A stretch of DNA of 64,000 nucleotides from Methanolinea sp. (GCA_024518585.1 JANIHI010000003.1:1-64000); one strand, 5' to 3'. Positions 28,205 through 37,591 are shown, counted from the stretch's first letter. Made by a program: numbers and translations. Notes: generated by a model from the sequence alone, not told the origin.

Positions 28205-28570
28205 TTAGACCTTTCCCAGTCTCTCCATGATCCGGCTTGCCACCTGCCGCACAGGGAGGGCTTCGTCCTGCTGGAGTCCACGGAGGAGGGGGAGCCCCCC
28301 GGCACTCACGATATCTTCTGCGTATCCGGCATCGACCAACCAGGAGAGGGCGTTCAGGGCAGGGATACGCACCTCCTCGTCCCTGTCAAGCGCTGCGGCG
28401 AGGAGCAGCCGGACACCGCCACCAGAGATGAAAGCCGGTGCGGCAGAGTCCGTGGAAGAGAGGAACTGCACTAGCCGGGAGAGGAGCCTGCGCCGTGTGA
28501 CACGGTCATTACCCTCGATTGCCTGCTCAAGGCCGCAGAAAACCCAATCGCCATCCCTGGTGCGCGTCAT
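28205..28570 (-). CDS. HEAT/ARM-repeat-like helical protein
   Basis: A 121-residue all-helical protein with three weak HEAT/armadillo-like repeats, for example GGGVRLLLAAALDRDEEVRIP and GGLPLLRGLQQDEALPVRQV. Such proteins serve as small protein-binding scaffolds. There is no catalytic motif and the partner is unknown. It is divergent from the phosphoesterase gene, with about 80 bases between. Confidence 0.65.
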   Translation of the reverse strand: MTRTRDGDWVFCGLEQAIEGNDRVTRRRLLSRLVQFLSSTDSAAPAFISGGGVRLLLAAALDRDEEVRIPALNALSWLVDAGYAEDIVSAGGLPLLRGLQQDEALPVRQVASRIMERLGKV

Positions 28571-28651
28571 GCCAACAGGATTCCCTGCCGGGAAAAATAA
28601 GACTTCCCTTTATGAGGGGGAAAGGCAGAATCAGGTGGGAGGAGATCTCCA

Positions 28652-29164
28652 ATGCTGATTGGGATCATGGGAGACACCCATGACCACATTCCCCACATCA
28701 GGAGCGTGGTGGAGATGCTCACCCGCCTGGAGGCTGATGTTGTCCTCCATGCCGGTGACTACATCGCGCCCTTTGTGATCCCGGAACTGGCGAGGATCCC
28801 TGCCCCGGTCATCGGTGTATTTGGCAACAATGATGGCGATCGCCCTTTCCTCGAGGCTCGCTGCCGGGAGAGCAAGACAGTCGATATACGGGGATATTTT
28901 GTCGAACTCACGTTTGAGGGAGAACGTGTCGCACTCCTCCATGGCCATGAGAGGGACCTCCTCGCATGGTGCAGGGAGAGTGGCAGGTATGACCTCGTGG
29001 TCAGTGGCCACACCCATACGGCTTCTGTCTCCCGCAGGGAGTCCACGGTCTGCGTCAACCCGGGGGAAGTCTGCGGGTACCTCACGGGTGTCCCTAGTTT
29101 TGCGATTTACCGCACGGGAGAGAGGGACGCTCGGATCCTGACCCTGGAAAAGGGGGGCAGGTGA
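28652..29164 (+). CDS. MJ0936/YfcE-type metallophosphoesterase
   Basis: A 170-residue phosphodiesterase with the metal-binding set GDTHDHIPH, VLHAGDYI, GNNDGD, LLHGHE and VSGHTHT. Close relatives hydrolyse phosphodiesters in vitro with Mn2+ or Ni2+. The physiological substrate is unknown. The ATG follows GGAGGAG with 7 bases between. It is convergent with the condensation-domain gene. Confidence 0.92.
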   Translation: MLIGIMGDTHDHIPHIRSVVEMLTRLEADVVLHAGDYIAPFVIPELARIPAPVIGVFGNNDGDRPFLEARCRESKTVDIRGYFVELTFEGERVALLHGHERDLLAWCRESGRYDLVVSGHTHTASVSRRESTVCVNPGEVCGYLTGVPSFAIYRTGERDARILTLEKGGR

Positions 29165-29200
29165 CGTGCCGGGGGAAAGCAGACCACCCCGGAAACGGGA

Positions 29201-30520
29201 TCAGGGGCGCCGGGCAAAGTTTTCGAGCGATTCCTCCATACAGGAGAGGACTCTCCTGACAGTATTTTCCGACAGGCAGTCCCGGCAGAAACCGGAAGCG
29301 AGGGTGAGGCGCTCCTGGAACGTGCTTGCGGCCACCGAAAAGCCGGGGGGATAGTCGACCGGGGGGACCATGAAGGCGTGGACCGCCCGGACCCCTCCAA
29401 AGTCACCACATTCCTGCGGGATGATACCCGTATTGGAGAAGAAGGGATTCTTGGGGTACCCCATGGTCTCACTTTTCCGCCTCTCCTCCTCCAGGTATTT
29501 TCGCACTGCATGAAAGCCGGCGGCACCGAACAGCTCTTCAAGCCGGACTGCTGCCCCTATACCGGCACGGAGCCTTTTTTTTCTTTCCATCACGCCGTGA
29601 ACCTCTTTCGCGAGGAGGGGGAAGGACCGGGAGAGATTCGCGGAAAGATGTACTTCAAAGGCAACCGAGAGGTTTGCGACCGGTGCGGTGCGGGCACTGG
29701 GCACGAGGCGACGGAGGTCAACGGAGGTGAGGACGGGGTAAAGTCCGTCTTCTTCGTGGGGGATCTCCCTTGACACCGCCACGAAAAAACTGGCGAGCAA
29801 CAGGTCGTTGATGGTCATGCCGCACGCGCGCGAACAGGAACGTATGTCCCGAAAGAGGTCGCGGTCGATGGTCCGGAATTCGTAAGATGGTCTCCTGCAC
29901 GGCCCCTTCCCGCAGGGAATGCCCCACACGGCAGCCTGGTCGCCGCAGGCCTCTTTTGCTGCATTGACTACCGCTTCCGGGAGGTCAAGAAGGAGGGGAG
30001 AAAAGGAGCGGTCCCTTTCATGCCGGCAGGGCGAGAGGAGGCCTGCAGGAAGTACGCCTTCCCTGTAAGCCTGCGCAAGCAGGAAAGCCGCGTACCGGAC
30101 CCCGTATGCATCAGAAGCAGTATGGTTGACGGAAAGGACGAGGGTGTCCATCTCACCCCGGATCAGCGTGAGATGTACCGGGGGGCCACGGCGGGCATCA
30201 AGCTGGCGCACGAGGACACCAGGGAGGACCCCTCCCGGATCGGGGTCGGAAACGCGGGAAAAGAAAGATTCAGGGGGGAGAGGAGGAAGGGCCTCCCAGG
30301 AGGGTTTTTCGGATTCAACGAAGCGGCTGCAAAGGACCGGCTCTGCATCCATGACGGCACGCATGGCAACCGGGAGCTTCTCCTCGTCGAGGCGACCGTC
30401 CAGGCAGAGGACGAGGTGGAGCATCTGGTTCCAGATCGTCGATAGGAGGTAGTCCCACTGGTCATTGACAGGGGCGGGCAGGGCGATTCCCGGAATTGGA
30501 GCTATTTGGTCTTGCATCAT
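29201..30520 (-). CDS. Condensation-domain / acyltransferase-like protein
   Basis: A 439-residue protein of the CoA-dependent acyltransferase fold (NRPS condensation, PapA or wax-ester-synthase-like). The active-site HxxxD is seen in SVNHTASDAYG near residue 133, and a conserved C-terminal-half segment is VPPVDYPPGFSVAAS. It stands alone with no peptide synthetase or polyketide genes nearby, so it may acylate an alcohol or amine freely. The start is one of two adjacent ATGs just after GGGAGG. Confidence 0.75.
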   Translation of the reverse strand: MMQDQIAPIPGIALPAPVNDQWDYLLSTIWNQMLHLVLCLDGRLDEEKLPVAMRAVMDAEPVLCSRFVESEKPSWEALPPLPPESFFSRVSDPDPGGVLPGVLVRQLDARRGPPVHLTLIRGEMDTLVLSVNHTASDAYGVRYAAFLLAQAYREGVLPAGLLSPCRHERDRSFSPLLLDLPEAVVNAAKEACGDQAAVWGIPCGKGPCRRPSYEFRTIDRDLFRDIRSCSRACGMTINDLLLASFFVAVSREIPHEEDGLYPVLTSVDLRRLVPSARTAPVANLSVAFEVHLSANLSRSFPLLAKEVHGVMERKKRLRAGIGAAVRLEELFGAAGFHAVRKYLEEERRKSETMGYPKNPFFSNTGIIPQECGDFGGVRAVHAFMVPPVDYPPGFSVAASTFQERLTLASGFCRDCLSENTVRRVLSCMEESLENFARRP

Positions 30521-30746
30521 CCTCCCTGGTAATGAGAGACCAGGCCGGTCTCGTGCGCTGGGAGAATAGTGTCAGCAGGGGAATGAGTTAAGGGTTGTTC
30601 ATCGGGAGAGGGAATGAAACCCCCGGGAAAAACCGGTCCCGGTTCTCATGCCTCCCGGGAAGAAACCTGCTATGTCCCCGGCGACCAGCTCCCGACCCGC
30701 GGGGGCTGAGCAGGGTTTGTGCCTCACACTCATCCATTGGAATCCA

Positions 30747-30774
30747 TACATGTTCAACAATGTATATATTTATA
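30747..30774 (+). promoter_or_regulatory. trpB2 promoter: inverted repeat beside a TATA box
   Basis: TACAT (30747-30751) and ATGTA (30760-30764) are inverted arms that run directly into TATATATTTATA (30763-30774). The TATA centre lies about 25 bases before the ATG at 30793, fitting a leaderless mRNA. The arms resemble those beside the trp operon promoter, so a shared regulator is possible. Confidence 0.55.
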
Positions 30775-30792
30775 CAAAACGCATTTGAGTGC

Positions 30793-32160
30793 ATGCAAAC
30801 GAAGATCCTCCTTGACGAAGACCACATGCCCCGTCGATGGTACAACATCCTGGCCGACCTCCCCTCGCCGCTTGACCCTCCCCTCCACCCGGCCACGGGA
30901 AAACCTCTCGTCCCGGATGACCTGCGTCCCATCTTTCCCATGGAACTGATCCGCCAGGAGATGAGTGATCGCAAGTTCATCGACATCCCTGCGGACGTGC
31001 AGGATGTGTTGCGGCTCTGGAGACCAAGTCCGCTCTTTCGGGCTTATCGGCTTGAGAAGTACCTCAAGACACCTGCCCGTATCTACTACAAGTACGAGGG
31101 CGTGAGCCCGCCGGGAAGCCACAAGCCCAATACTGCCGTCCCCCAGGCATACTACAACATGAAGGAAGGCATCGAGCGGATCGCGACAGAGACAGGGGCA
31201 GGACAGTGGGGGTCTGCCCTTGCCTTCGCAACCCAGATATTCGGTCTTGCCTGCACGATCTACATGGTCCGTTCCAGTTATGCCCAGAAACCGTACCGCA
31301 AGTCAATGATGCAGGTGTGGGGTGCCGAGTGCATCCCGAGCCCCAGCACGAAGACGAAAGCGGGGAAGGCGGTTCTCGAGAAAGACCCCGAGACCACGGG
31401 AAGCCTGGGCATTGCAATATCCGAGGCGGTCGAGGATGCTGTAACCCATTCCAACACGAACTATTCCCTGGGGTCGGTCCTGAACCACGTCTGCCTTCAC
31501 CAGACGGTGATAGGCCAGGAATGCCGGGAACAGCTCGCCGCGGTCGATGAGTACCCGGACGTGGTGATCGGGTGCGTGGGTGGCGGATCGAACTTTGCAG
31601 GGATATCCTTCCCCTTTGCGGGGGATAAGCTCAAGGGGACCCACCGGGATATCGACATCATAGCCGTGGAACCGGCATCGTGCCCGACTCTCACGAAGGG
31701 TCTCTATACCTACGACTTTGGGGACGTCGCAGGTCTCACACCCCTCCTCAAGATGTTTACCCTCGGGCATGATTTCGTGCCGCCCTCCATCCATGCCGGA
31801 GGCCTCCGGTACCACGGAGACTCCCCCATCGTCTCGCGCCTCGTCCACGACGGCGTGATGAGGGCTATCTCTTACCACCAGACTGAAGTCTTTGATGCAG
31901 CCCAGGTGTTTGCACGGACGGAAGGGATCATTGTCGCGCCGGAAGCCTCGCATGCTGTGAAGGCTGCCATTGACCAGGCTGCCCGGTGCAGGGAGAGCGG
32001 GGAGGAGAAGACAATCCTCTTCAACTGCTCGGGCCACGGGAACTTCGACATGTCTGCCTACGATGCTTATTACGCAGGCCAGCTCGTGGACTACGAGTAT
32101 CCCGACCAGCTCATCCGGGAGTCCCTCGCCCGTATCCCAAAAGTCGGTGGCCACGACTGA
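30793..32160 (+). CDS. trpB2: Tryptophan synthase beta-like protein TrpB2
   Basis: A protein of about 455 residues of the TrpB2 branch, longer than TrpB1. The PLP lysine is in [13 protein letters not shown], the substrate loop in [14 protein letters not shown], and the phosphate loop in [11 protein letters not shown]. TrpB2 proteins make tryptophan from indole and serine, apparently without TrpA. The start is ATG 30793, since the TATA element leaves no room for the longer frame. It lies 5 kb before the trp operon, which has its own TrpB1. Confidence 0.92.
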   Translation: MQTKILLDEDHMPRRWYNILADLPSPLDPPLHPATGKPLVPDDLRPIFPMELIRQEMSDRKFIDIPADVQDVLRLWRPSPLFRAYRLEKYLKTPARIYYKYEGVSPPGSHKPNTAVPQAYYNMKEGIERIATETGAGQWGSALAFATQIFGLACTIYMVRSSYAQKPYRKSMMQVWGAECIPSPSTKTKAGKAVLEKDPETTGSLGIAISEAVEDAVTHSNTNYSLGSVLNHVCLHQTVIGQECREQLAAVDEYPDVVIGCVGGGSNFAGISFPFAGDKLKGTHRDIDIIAVEPASCPTLTKGLYTYDFGDVAGLTPLLKMFTLGHDFVPPSIHAGGLRYHGDSPIVSRLVHDGVMRAISYHQTEVFDAAQVFARTEGIIVAPEASHAVKAAIDQAARCRESGEEKTILFNCSGHGNFDMSAYDAYYAGQLVDYEYPDQLIRESLARIPKVGGHD

Positions 32161-32291
32161 AGAGAAGGGACCATCCGGACCAGGCACCTTTTTTCCCCCT
32201 GACGGTGCCTGCACCGATTTATCTTCGGGGGGGGCCAATGACGGGGAAAGAATCATGAGATTTTTCTCCCAACACCTTCCCGGGTATTTTC

Positions 32292-33431
32292 ATGCACACG
32301 GTGGGTTTCCTCGTCAATCCTGTGGCCGGCATGGGGGGTGCAGTCGGTCTCAAGGGGACAGACGGCCTCGTGGCAGAGGCAATCAGGCGGGGAGCGCAGC
32401 CCCGGGCCCCCCGGAGGGCAGAGGAGACTGCCCGGCTCCTCCGGGGTCTCCCGGCGAGGTTCCTGACCTCTGCAGGGCCGATGGGGGAGGAAGTACTCAT
32501 CCGGGCCGGGATAGGGGATTACGAGGTCGTCTATACCCCGCCGGGAAGGGAGACAGGTCCGGACGACACGAAAGCCACCTGCAGGGCTTTCCTGGAAAGG
32601 GGGGTTGAGCTCATCCTCTTCTGTGGCGGTGACGGGACTGCCCGGGACATCTACTCTGTCGTGGGGGACTCCATACCTCTCCTCGGGATTCCCGCCGGCG
32701 TCAAGATGTACTCGGGCGTTTTTGCGGTCACACCGGCAGCCGCAGCAGAGATACTCCGCCAGGGGTGGGGTGCGGGACGCACACTGCATTGCCAGGATGC
32801 CGAGGTCGTCGACGTGGACGAAGAGGCATACCGGCAGGGGACCCTGAGCACCCGGATCTTTGGTATCGCACGCACGCCCTACAGGCCCGGCTTTTCCCAG
32901 CTCTCCAAGCAGGTCTTTGAAGACCCCGACGAGGAGAGGGCAAAGAAGGAGATTGCCCGGTTCCTGCGGGAGGTCATGGAGGGGACCCCCGACATCCTCT
33001 ACATCCTCGGACCGGGGGGCACGACCGCGGCCATCGCAGGGGAGCTGGGGATTAAAAAGACAATCCTTGGCTTTGATGCCGTGAAGGCGGGCCGCCTGGA
33101 AGGCCTGGACCTGAACGAGGGGGATATCCGGGCGCTCCTTGGACACCATCCCCGTGCGAGGCTGGTCGTGAGCATCCTCGGGGCGCAGGGCGCAGTCCTC
33201 GGGCGTGGCACCCAGCAGATCTCGCCGTCCGTCATCCGCACCATCGGGAAGGACAATATCATCGTTGTGGCAACGCCCCACAAGCTCGCAAAGACCCCTT
33301 TTGTCTTCATCGATACCGGGGACAGAGAGCTCGACCGCGAGTTCGGAGAGTTCATCACGGTGGTGACCGGCTACCGGGTTGCCCGCCGTGTCAGGGTTGC
33401 GGGGAGCGGGGAACCGCACGGCTCTCCTTGA
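32292..33431 (+). CDS. ATP-NAD kinase family protein (COG3199)
   Basis: A 379-residue protein. The diacylglycerol/NAD kinase-like nucleotide site is FCGGDGTARDI near residue 116, and the start MHTVGFLVNPVAGMGG is typical. A further conserved piece is YILGPGGTTAAIAGELG. It would phosphorylate NAD or a related compound; this subfamily is less studied than canonical NadK. A single gene between trpB2 and the PAS protein. Confidence 0.85.
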   Translation: MHTVGFLVNPVAGMGGAVGLKGTDGLVAEAIRRGAQPRAPRRAEETARLLRGLPARFLTSAGPMGEEVLIRAGIGDYEVVYTPPGRETGPDDTKATCRAFLERGVELILFCGGDGTARDIYSVVGDSIPLLGIPAGVKMYSGVFAVTPAAAAEILRQGWGAGRTLHCQDAEVVDVDEEAYRQGTLSTRIFGIARTPYRPGFSQLSKQVFEDPDEERAKKEIARFLREVMEGTPDILYILGPGGTTAAIAGELGIKKTILGFDAVKAGRLEGLDLNEGDIRALLGHHPRARLVVSILGAQGAVLGRGTQQISPSVIRTIGKDNIIVVATPHKLAKTPFVFIDTGDRELDREFGEFITVVTGYRVARRVRVAGSGEPHGSP

Positions 33432-33521
33432 AAAATGGGAAACCCCTACCCCTTGAAAGATCACGTCCGGGAAAGTTTTTTATTGCACAAAGACTTCCCT
33501 TCGAAAAGGAGAGGAACCCCC

Positions 33522-34571
33522 GTGAAAAAGGTCGAGAGGGAGGACGAAAAAGTTGCCCAATCGCGTGTGCATCCCGGCGCCCGGAGGGAAATTGCGACGG
33601 GAGACCACGTTGCAGTCCTTTCCAGGGATACCGCTGAACTCGGGGAGGTAACCGACCAGGTCACCCGTCAGTGTGTCCGGGAAGGCTGGGCACTCCTCTA
33701 TATCTCCCGCTTTCCCGAAAAGAATCCTGCCATAGGGAAGTATGGGGAAAAAGACCTAAAAGATAGAGGCATCAGTCTCCTGTCCCATGGAGACCCAAAG
33801 TTCCACCGTATCTTCTCGACCACGGAAACGGTCCGTGCTTATATCAAGGAAAAGGTCAGGGAAGCGCAGGAAATGGGGTACACTGCACTCTGCATCATGA
33901 GGGAAGGTATCCACCAACCGACGCTTCGGTCAAGCCAGCGGTTAGTCAGTGATATGGCAGACCTCGCGCCCCTCTTCCTGGAAAGGGACATGCTGATGGT
34001 ATGTGTCTACAAGCTCGAGGGCATACCCCCGCTGTTCCTCCAGGATATCCTGCGAACCCATCCCCTCGTGATCCTCGATGGCAGGGTGGTCGAAAACCTC
34101 TTTTATATTCAAGCCGCTGATGCTCAACGGTACAACCTCCCCTCTCTCGAGGTGCAGCACTGGCTCACCACTCTCCGGGAGCTCTCCCGCACAACAGAAG
34201 CATTGAACGAGAACGAGGCCCTCTACCGCGACCTCCTGGAAAATGCAAGTGACCTGATCCAGAGCGTCGACCCTGGGGGAAAGTTCCTCTACGTGAACAG
34301 GACCTGGAGGGAGAAACTCGGGTACACCGCCGAAGACCTCCGGACGATCACCCTTTTTGATATCATAGACCCTGTCTCCCTCAGGCACTGCCAGGATCTT
34401 TTCACCCGTGTCCTGAAAGGAGAGGATGTCGGGATTTTTAAAACCATTTTCAGGGCAAAATCAGGAAAGAAAGTCTTACTGGAGGGAAGGGTGAATTGTT
34501 TCATCCAGGACGGTAAGCCCCAGCACACACGGGGAATATTCCGGGACATCACGGAGCAGGAGCATACCTGA
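33522..34571 (+). CDS. MEDS/DcmR-like sensory domain plus PAS domain protein
   Basis: A protein of about 349 residues. The N-terminal half (about residues 20-210) resembles the MEDS domain of DcmR-type sensors, with DHVAVLSRDTAEL and MREGIHQPTLRSSQR. A PAS domain follows (about 235-345; YVNRTWREKLGYTAEDL). There is no kinase domain, so it may act as a separate sensor for a partner kinase. GTG 33522 was chosen because GGAGAGG lies 6 bases before it and a TATA-like TTTTTTATTG sits at about 33475; the ATG at 33435 is upstream of that. Confidence 0.72.
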   Translation: MKKVEREDEKVAQSRVHPGARREIATGDHVAVLSRDTAELGEVTDQVTRQCVREGWALLYISRFPEKNPAIGKYGEKDLKDRGISLLSHGDPKFHRIFSTTETVRAYIKEKVREAQEMGYTALCIMREGIHQPTLRSSQRLVSDMADLAPLFLERDMLMVCVYKLEGIPPLFLQDILRTHPLVILDGRVVENLFYIQAADAQRYNLPSLEVQHWLTTLRELSRTTEALNENEALYRDLLENASDLIQSVDPGGKFLYVNRTWREKLGYTAEDLRTITLFDIIDPVSLRHCQDLFTRVLKGEDVGIFKTIFRAKSGKKVLLEGRVNCFIQDGKPQHTRGIFRDITEQEHT

Positions 34572-34642
34572 AAAAGGTTCGCGGGAAAAGCCGTCTTTTG
34601 AGGATGCACTGTTATGGGATCGGGACGCCCATATTTTGAGCG

Positions 34643-35341
34643 ATGGAGCACGTGAGGAAAGCCTTCGATGCCGTCGCGTCCCGGTACGACCGCCAGAGGA
34701 AGTTCATCATTCCTGGTATCGACGACTTCTACGAAGCAGCGGTCTGGGCAGCCGACTGGCCTTCCCCTGACCCCTCCATCCTCGACATAGGGGCAGGCAC
34801 GGGCCTCCTCTCTGCCCTCCTCCTCACGAGGTATCCCCGGGCATCGCTGGCGCTCCTTGACTTCTCCCTCCCGATGCTCGAGGTGGCACGCGGGCGCTTT
34901 GCCCGTCACCCCGGGGTCCATTTTCTCGTGTTGGATTACAGCCGGGAGGATCTCCCCGGGAAGTACGACATCGTGTGTTCGGCCCTCTCCATCCACCACC
35001 TGGAGGATATCGCGAAGGAACGGCTGTTCCAGAGAATATACCGGGCATTGAACCCCGGTGGCGTATTCGTCAACGCAGACCAGGTCGCCGCAGAGTCCGG
35101 ATGGCTGGAGAGGAAAAACCTTGCGTGGTGGGACGCATTCCTCGCCCGCGCCCCCATTGAGAGCGATGAAGTGAAGGCAGCCATTGCCCGGCGGGACACG
35201 CTTGACAGGAATGCCCGCCTCTCCGACCAGGTGGGCTGGCTGAAAGGGGCAGGTTTTGCCGACGTGGATATCGTGTACAAGAACAGAACTTTCTGCGTCT
35301 TTGTGGGGAGGAGGCCGGCGGAGGACCCCCTCTCCAAGTGA
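34643..35341 (+). CDS. Class I SAM-dependent methyltransferase
   Basis: A 232-residue protein with SAM-binding motif I ILDIGAGTGLLSALLL near residue 48 and the motif II/III regions LALLDFSLPM and IVCSALSIHHLED. Similarity is general (UbiE/Tam-like), so no substrate is claimed. The C-terminal part (GWLKGAGFADVDIVYK) is typical of small-molecule methyltransferases. It is convergent with the peroxiredoxin, with 15 bases between stops. Confidence 0.88.
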   Translation: MEHVRKAFDAVASRYDRQRKFIIPGIDDFYEAAVWAADWPSPDPSILDIGAGTGLLSALLLTRYPRASLALLDFSLPMLEVARGRFARHPGVHFLVLDYSREDLPGKYDIVCSALSIHHLEDIAKERLFQRIYRALNPGGVFVNADQVAAESGWLERKNLAWWDAFLARAPIESDEVKAAIARRDTLDRNARLSDQVGWLKGAGFADVDIVYKNRTFCVFVGRRPAEDPLSK

Positions 35342-35356
35342 CGCGGAATTTTCCGG

Positions 35357-35854
35357 TTAACTCCTTTTACGTTCCTGCTGCTTGATTAGTTCCGATTTTA
35401 CTGCCTCTTCATGACCCTTTGGCGAGACGTTCCGAAAGACGGCGGCAATAATCCCATCAGGGTCGATGAGGAAGGTGTCCCGCCGCGTCCCCATGACCTC
35501 TTTTCCAAAGATCTTCTTAGGGTGCCAGGACTGGTAGGCCTCGATGACCGAATGGTCCGTATCAGACAGGAGCAGGATCGAGAGGTTGTGCCGGTCGGCA
35601 AACCTCTGGTGACTCTCCGGGGGGTCTGTGCTCACGCCGAGGACCTGCGCCCCGAGAGCGGCAAACTCTTCCAGGGCATTGGAAAAGGAGAGGGCCTCGA
35701 GTGTGCACCCCGGCGTGTTGTCCCGGGGATAGAAATACAGGACGACCCATTTCCCGCGATATGCGTGGAGACACACGGTGTTTCCAAGGGAGTCCGGCAG
35801 GCAGAAAGGTGGTGCCGGGCGGCCGAGCAGGGGGTCAGGATTTTCGGTTACCAT
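35357..35854 (-). CDS. bcp: Peroxiredoxin, Bcp/PrxQ family
   Basis: A protein of about 165 residues that reduces peroxides. The peroxidatic Cys is in FYPRDNTPGCTLEAL. The resolving Cys found five residues later in E. coli Bcp is absent (TLEALS), so it should act as a 1-Cys or atypical form. The start is ATG 35854 (MVTENPDPLLGRPAPPF); the open frame upstream to 36094 is low-complexity and crosses the trp promoter region. Confidence 0.9.
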   Translation of the reverse strand: MVTENPDPLLGRPAPPFCLPDSLGNTVCLHAYRGKWVVLYFYPRDNTPGCTLEALSFSNALEEFAALGAQVLGVSTDPPESHQRFADRHNLSILLLSDTDHSVIEAYQSWHPKKIFGKEVMGTRRDTFLIDPDGIIAAVFRNVSPKGHEEAVKSELIKQQERKRS

Positions 35855-36002
35855 GGAAGGATCACACAGGAGGCAGGGGCAGGGGGAAGCATCAACCTGT
35901 CGCTTGGTGCTCTGGGATGGAGAATGGGGATGAGGAAACACGAGAAGCCCGGCCGGGAAGAGAAAGAAGTCTTCCTGGCACCCGGGGAGCGCAGGGTCAA
36001 TG

Positions 36003-36035
36003 TATAAATATAAGCAATAATGTACATTAACATAC
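36003..36035 (+). promoter_or_regulatory. trp operon promoter with TRP-box-like palindrome
   Basis: TATAAATATAA (36003-36013) is followed by the palindrome ATGTACAT (36020-36027), whose core TGTACA equals the TRP box bound by TrpY in Methanothermobacter. A related half, ATACATG, lies at 36032-36038. The spacing predicts transcription from about 36035, at the ATG of the short leader ORF. No trpY gene is in the window. Confidence 0.7.
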
Positions 36036-36128
36036 ATGAACCAGAATGAAAGGATTTCCCTGGTGATGCCGGTGGACTGGGGACTGCCGCCCAAACGGCG
36101 GCTCCGAGGACCCGTCCCGGTGTGCTGA
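36036..36128 (+). CDS. Possible trp leader peptide, 30 codons
   Basis: An ATG at the predicted transcription start opens a 30-codon frame (MNQNERISLVMPVDWGLPPK and so on) that ends in TGA at 36126-36128, overlapping the trpE GTG at 36122. It holds one Trp codon (codon 15), while the seven trp proteins together hold only three. It may couple translation into trpE or sense charged tRNA-Trp. An alternative is that it is the displaced N-terminus of TrpE after a frameshift. Confidence 0.45.
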   Translation: MNQNERISLVMPVDWGLPPKRRLRGPVPVC

Positions 36129-37591
36129 CGACCAGTGCAGGGTCTGCCACCGGCATTTCGGTACTACAGGAAACCCGGAACGTCCCGCTCCCTGCCGCAG
36201 ACCCCTTCACCCTCTATTCTGCGCTCGGGAAGGGGTGCGGGTGCATCCTTGAGTCTGTCGAGGGTGTGCCGCGCAGGGCAGTCCGGTCCATAATCGGCCT
36301 TGAACCACCCTTGGTCTTTACACTCGGAAAAGATTGCAGATGCACGGGTGACCCGGAACTCGCCGCGAGGATATCTGTTCCCCGGGTGGATAACCCGGTT
36401 GAGCAGTTGAAGGCGATCTGCAGGCAGTTCTCCGTTCCCGAAAAAAAGGCGACCAACTTCTCGGGGGGCCTGGTCGGGTACCTCTGTTACGATGCCGTCA
36501 CACCCCTCACGGGGGGCCTTGTCAAGGCGGGAAGCGATGGGCACGACGGACGGTTCATGCTCTGCACCCGCGGGATCGTCTATGACCACGTGAATTCGAC
36601 CTGCCTCCTCTTTGATAACCACCTGCTCCTGCAGGAGAGCGGGAGAGAAGAGGCGCGGGAATGTGCTCAAAAGAGGCTCGACCTACTCGAAGAGGCCGTA
36701 GCCTCCGTTTGCCCCCGTCCCCTGGAAGGGGAGCATCACCTTCCCGTCGGGGACTTCCCACCGCTTTCATCCAGCCTGTCGCAGGAGGACTACATCGAGG
36801 CCGTCCGGAAGGCAAAGGAGTACATACGGGCAGGGGAGATCTTCCAGGTCGTGCTCTCGCGTCGGATCTCGTGCCCCTACCGGGGTGACGCCCTCGCCCT
36901 CTACGGGGCACTCAGGGAGATCAATCCCTCCCCCTACCTCTATTACCTCGGGTTCGGGGACGAGGCAGTTGTCGGGTCAAGTCCCGAGATGCTGGTCCGG
37001 GTCGAGAACGACGTGGTCCAGACAGTCCCTATCGCCGGTACACGGCCGAGGGGGAAAGACCCGGCAGAAGACAACGCCCTTGCCGCAGACCTCCTCGCCG
37101 ATCAAAAGGAGAGGGCAGAGCACCTGATGCTCGTCGACCTGGCCCGCAATGACATCGGGAGGGTCGCAGGTTTTGGGTCGGTGCAGGTCCCGGAGTTCAT
37201 GGAGGTGGAGAAGTTCTCCCACGTGCAGCACATCGTCTCGAGAGTCTGCGGGAGACTCCGGAGCGGGTGCGACCGTTTCGACGCCCTTTCCGCCTGTTTT
37301 CCGGCCGGGACGGTGAGCGGGGCACCGAAACTCCGGGCAATGCAGGTCATCGCAAAGCTCGAGGCCCATCCGCGGGGACTCTATGCCGGGGCGGTCGGTT
37401 ATGCGGACTTGACCGGGATGCTGGAGTTTGCGATTGCCATCAGGACACTCGTTGTCCGGGACGGGCAGGTCGAGTTCTCCACGGGGGCGGGCATCGTTGC
37501 AGACTCTGTCCCGGAGAGGGAATTTTTGGAGACCGAGGCAAAGGCCCGTGCCATGGTCGAGGCCATCCGGCGGACGGGGGGAGTATCGTGA
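36122..37591 (+). CDS. trpE: Anthranilate synthase component I
   Basis: A 489-residue enzyme that makes anthranilate from chorismate with ammonia or TrpG-delivered glutamine nitrogen. The catalytic domain shows GTRPRGKDPAEDNALAADLL, VDLARNDIGRV and FPAGTVSGAPKLRAM; the N-terminal GCILESVEG corresponds to the LLES feedback site for tryptophan. No in-frame ATG exists upstream, and the start is GTG 36122. It contains no Trp. The GTGA overlap with trpG continues the tight operon trpEGDCFBA. Confidence 0.95.
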   Translation: MLTTSAGSATGISVLQETRNVPLPAADPFTLYSALGKGCGCILESVEGVPRRAVRSIIGLEPPLVFTLGKDCRCTGDPELAARISVPRVDNPVEQLKAICRQFSVPEKKATNFSGGLVGYLCYDAVTPLTGGLVKAGSDGHDGRFMLCTRGIVYDHVNSTCLLFDNHLLLQESGREEARECAQKRLDLLEEAVASVCPRPLEGEHHLPVGDFPPLSSSLSQEDYIEAVRKAKEYIRAGEIFQVVLSRRISCPYRGDALALYGALREINPSPYLYYLGFGDEAVVGSSPEMLVRVENDVVQTVPIAGTRPRGKDPAEDNALAADLLADQKERAEHLMLVDLARNDIGRVAGFGSVQVPEFMEVEKFSHVQHIVSRVCGRLRSGCDRFDALSACFPAGTVSGAPKLRAMQVIAKLEAHPRGLYAGAVGYADLTGMLEFAIAIRTLVVRDGQVEFSTGAGIVADSVPEREFLETEAKARAMVEAIRRTGGVS

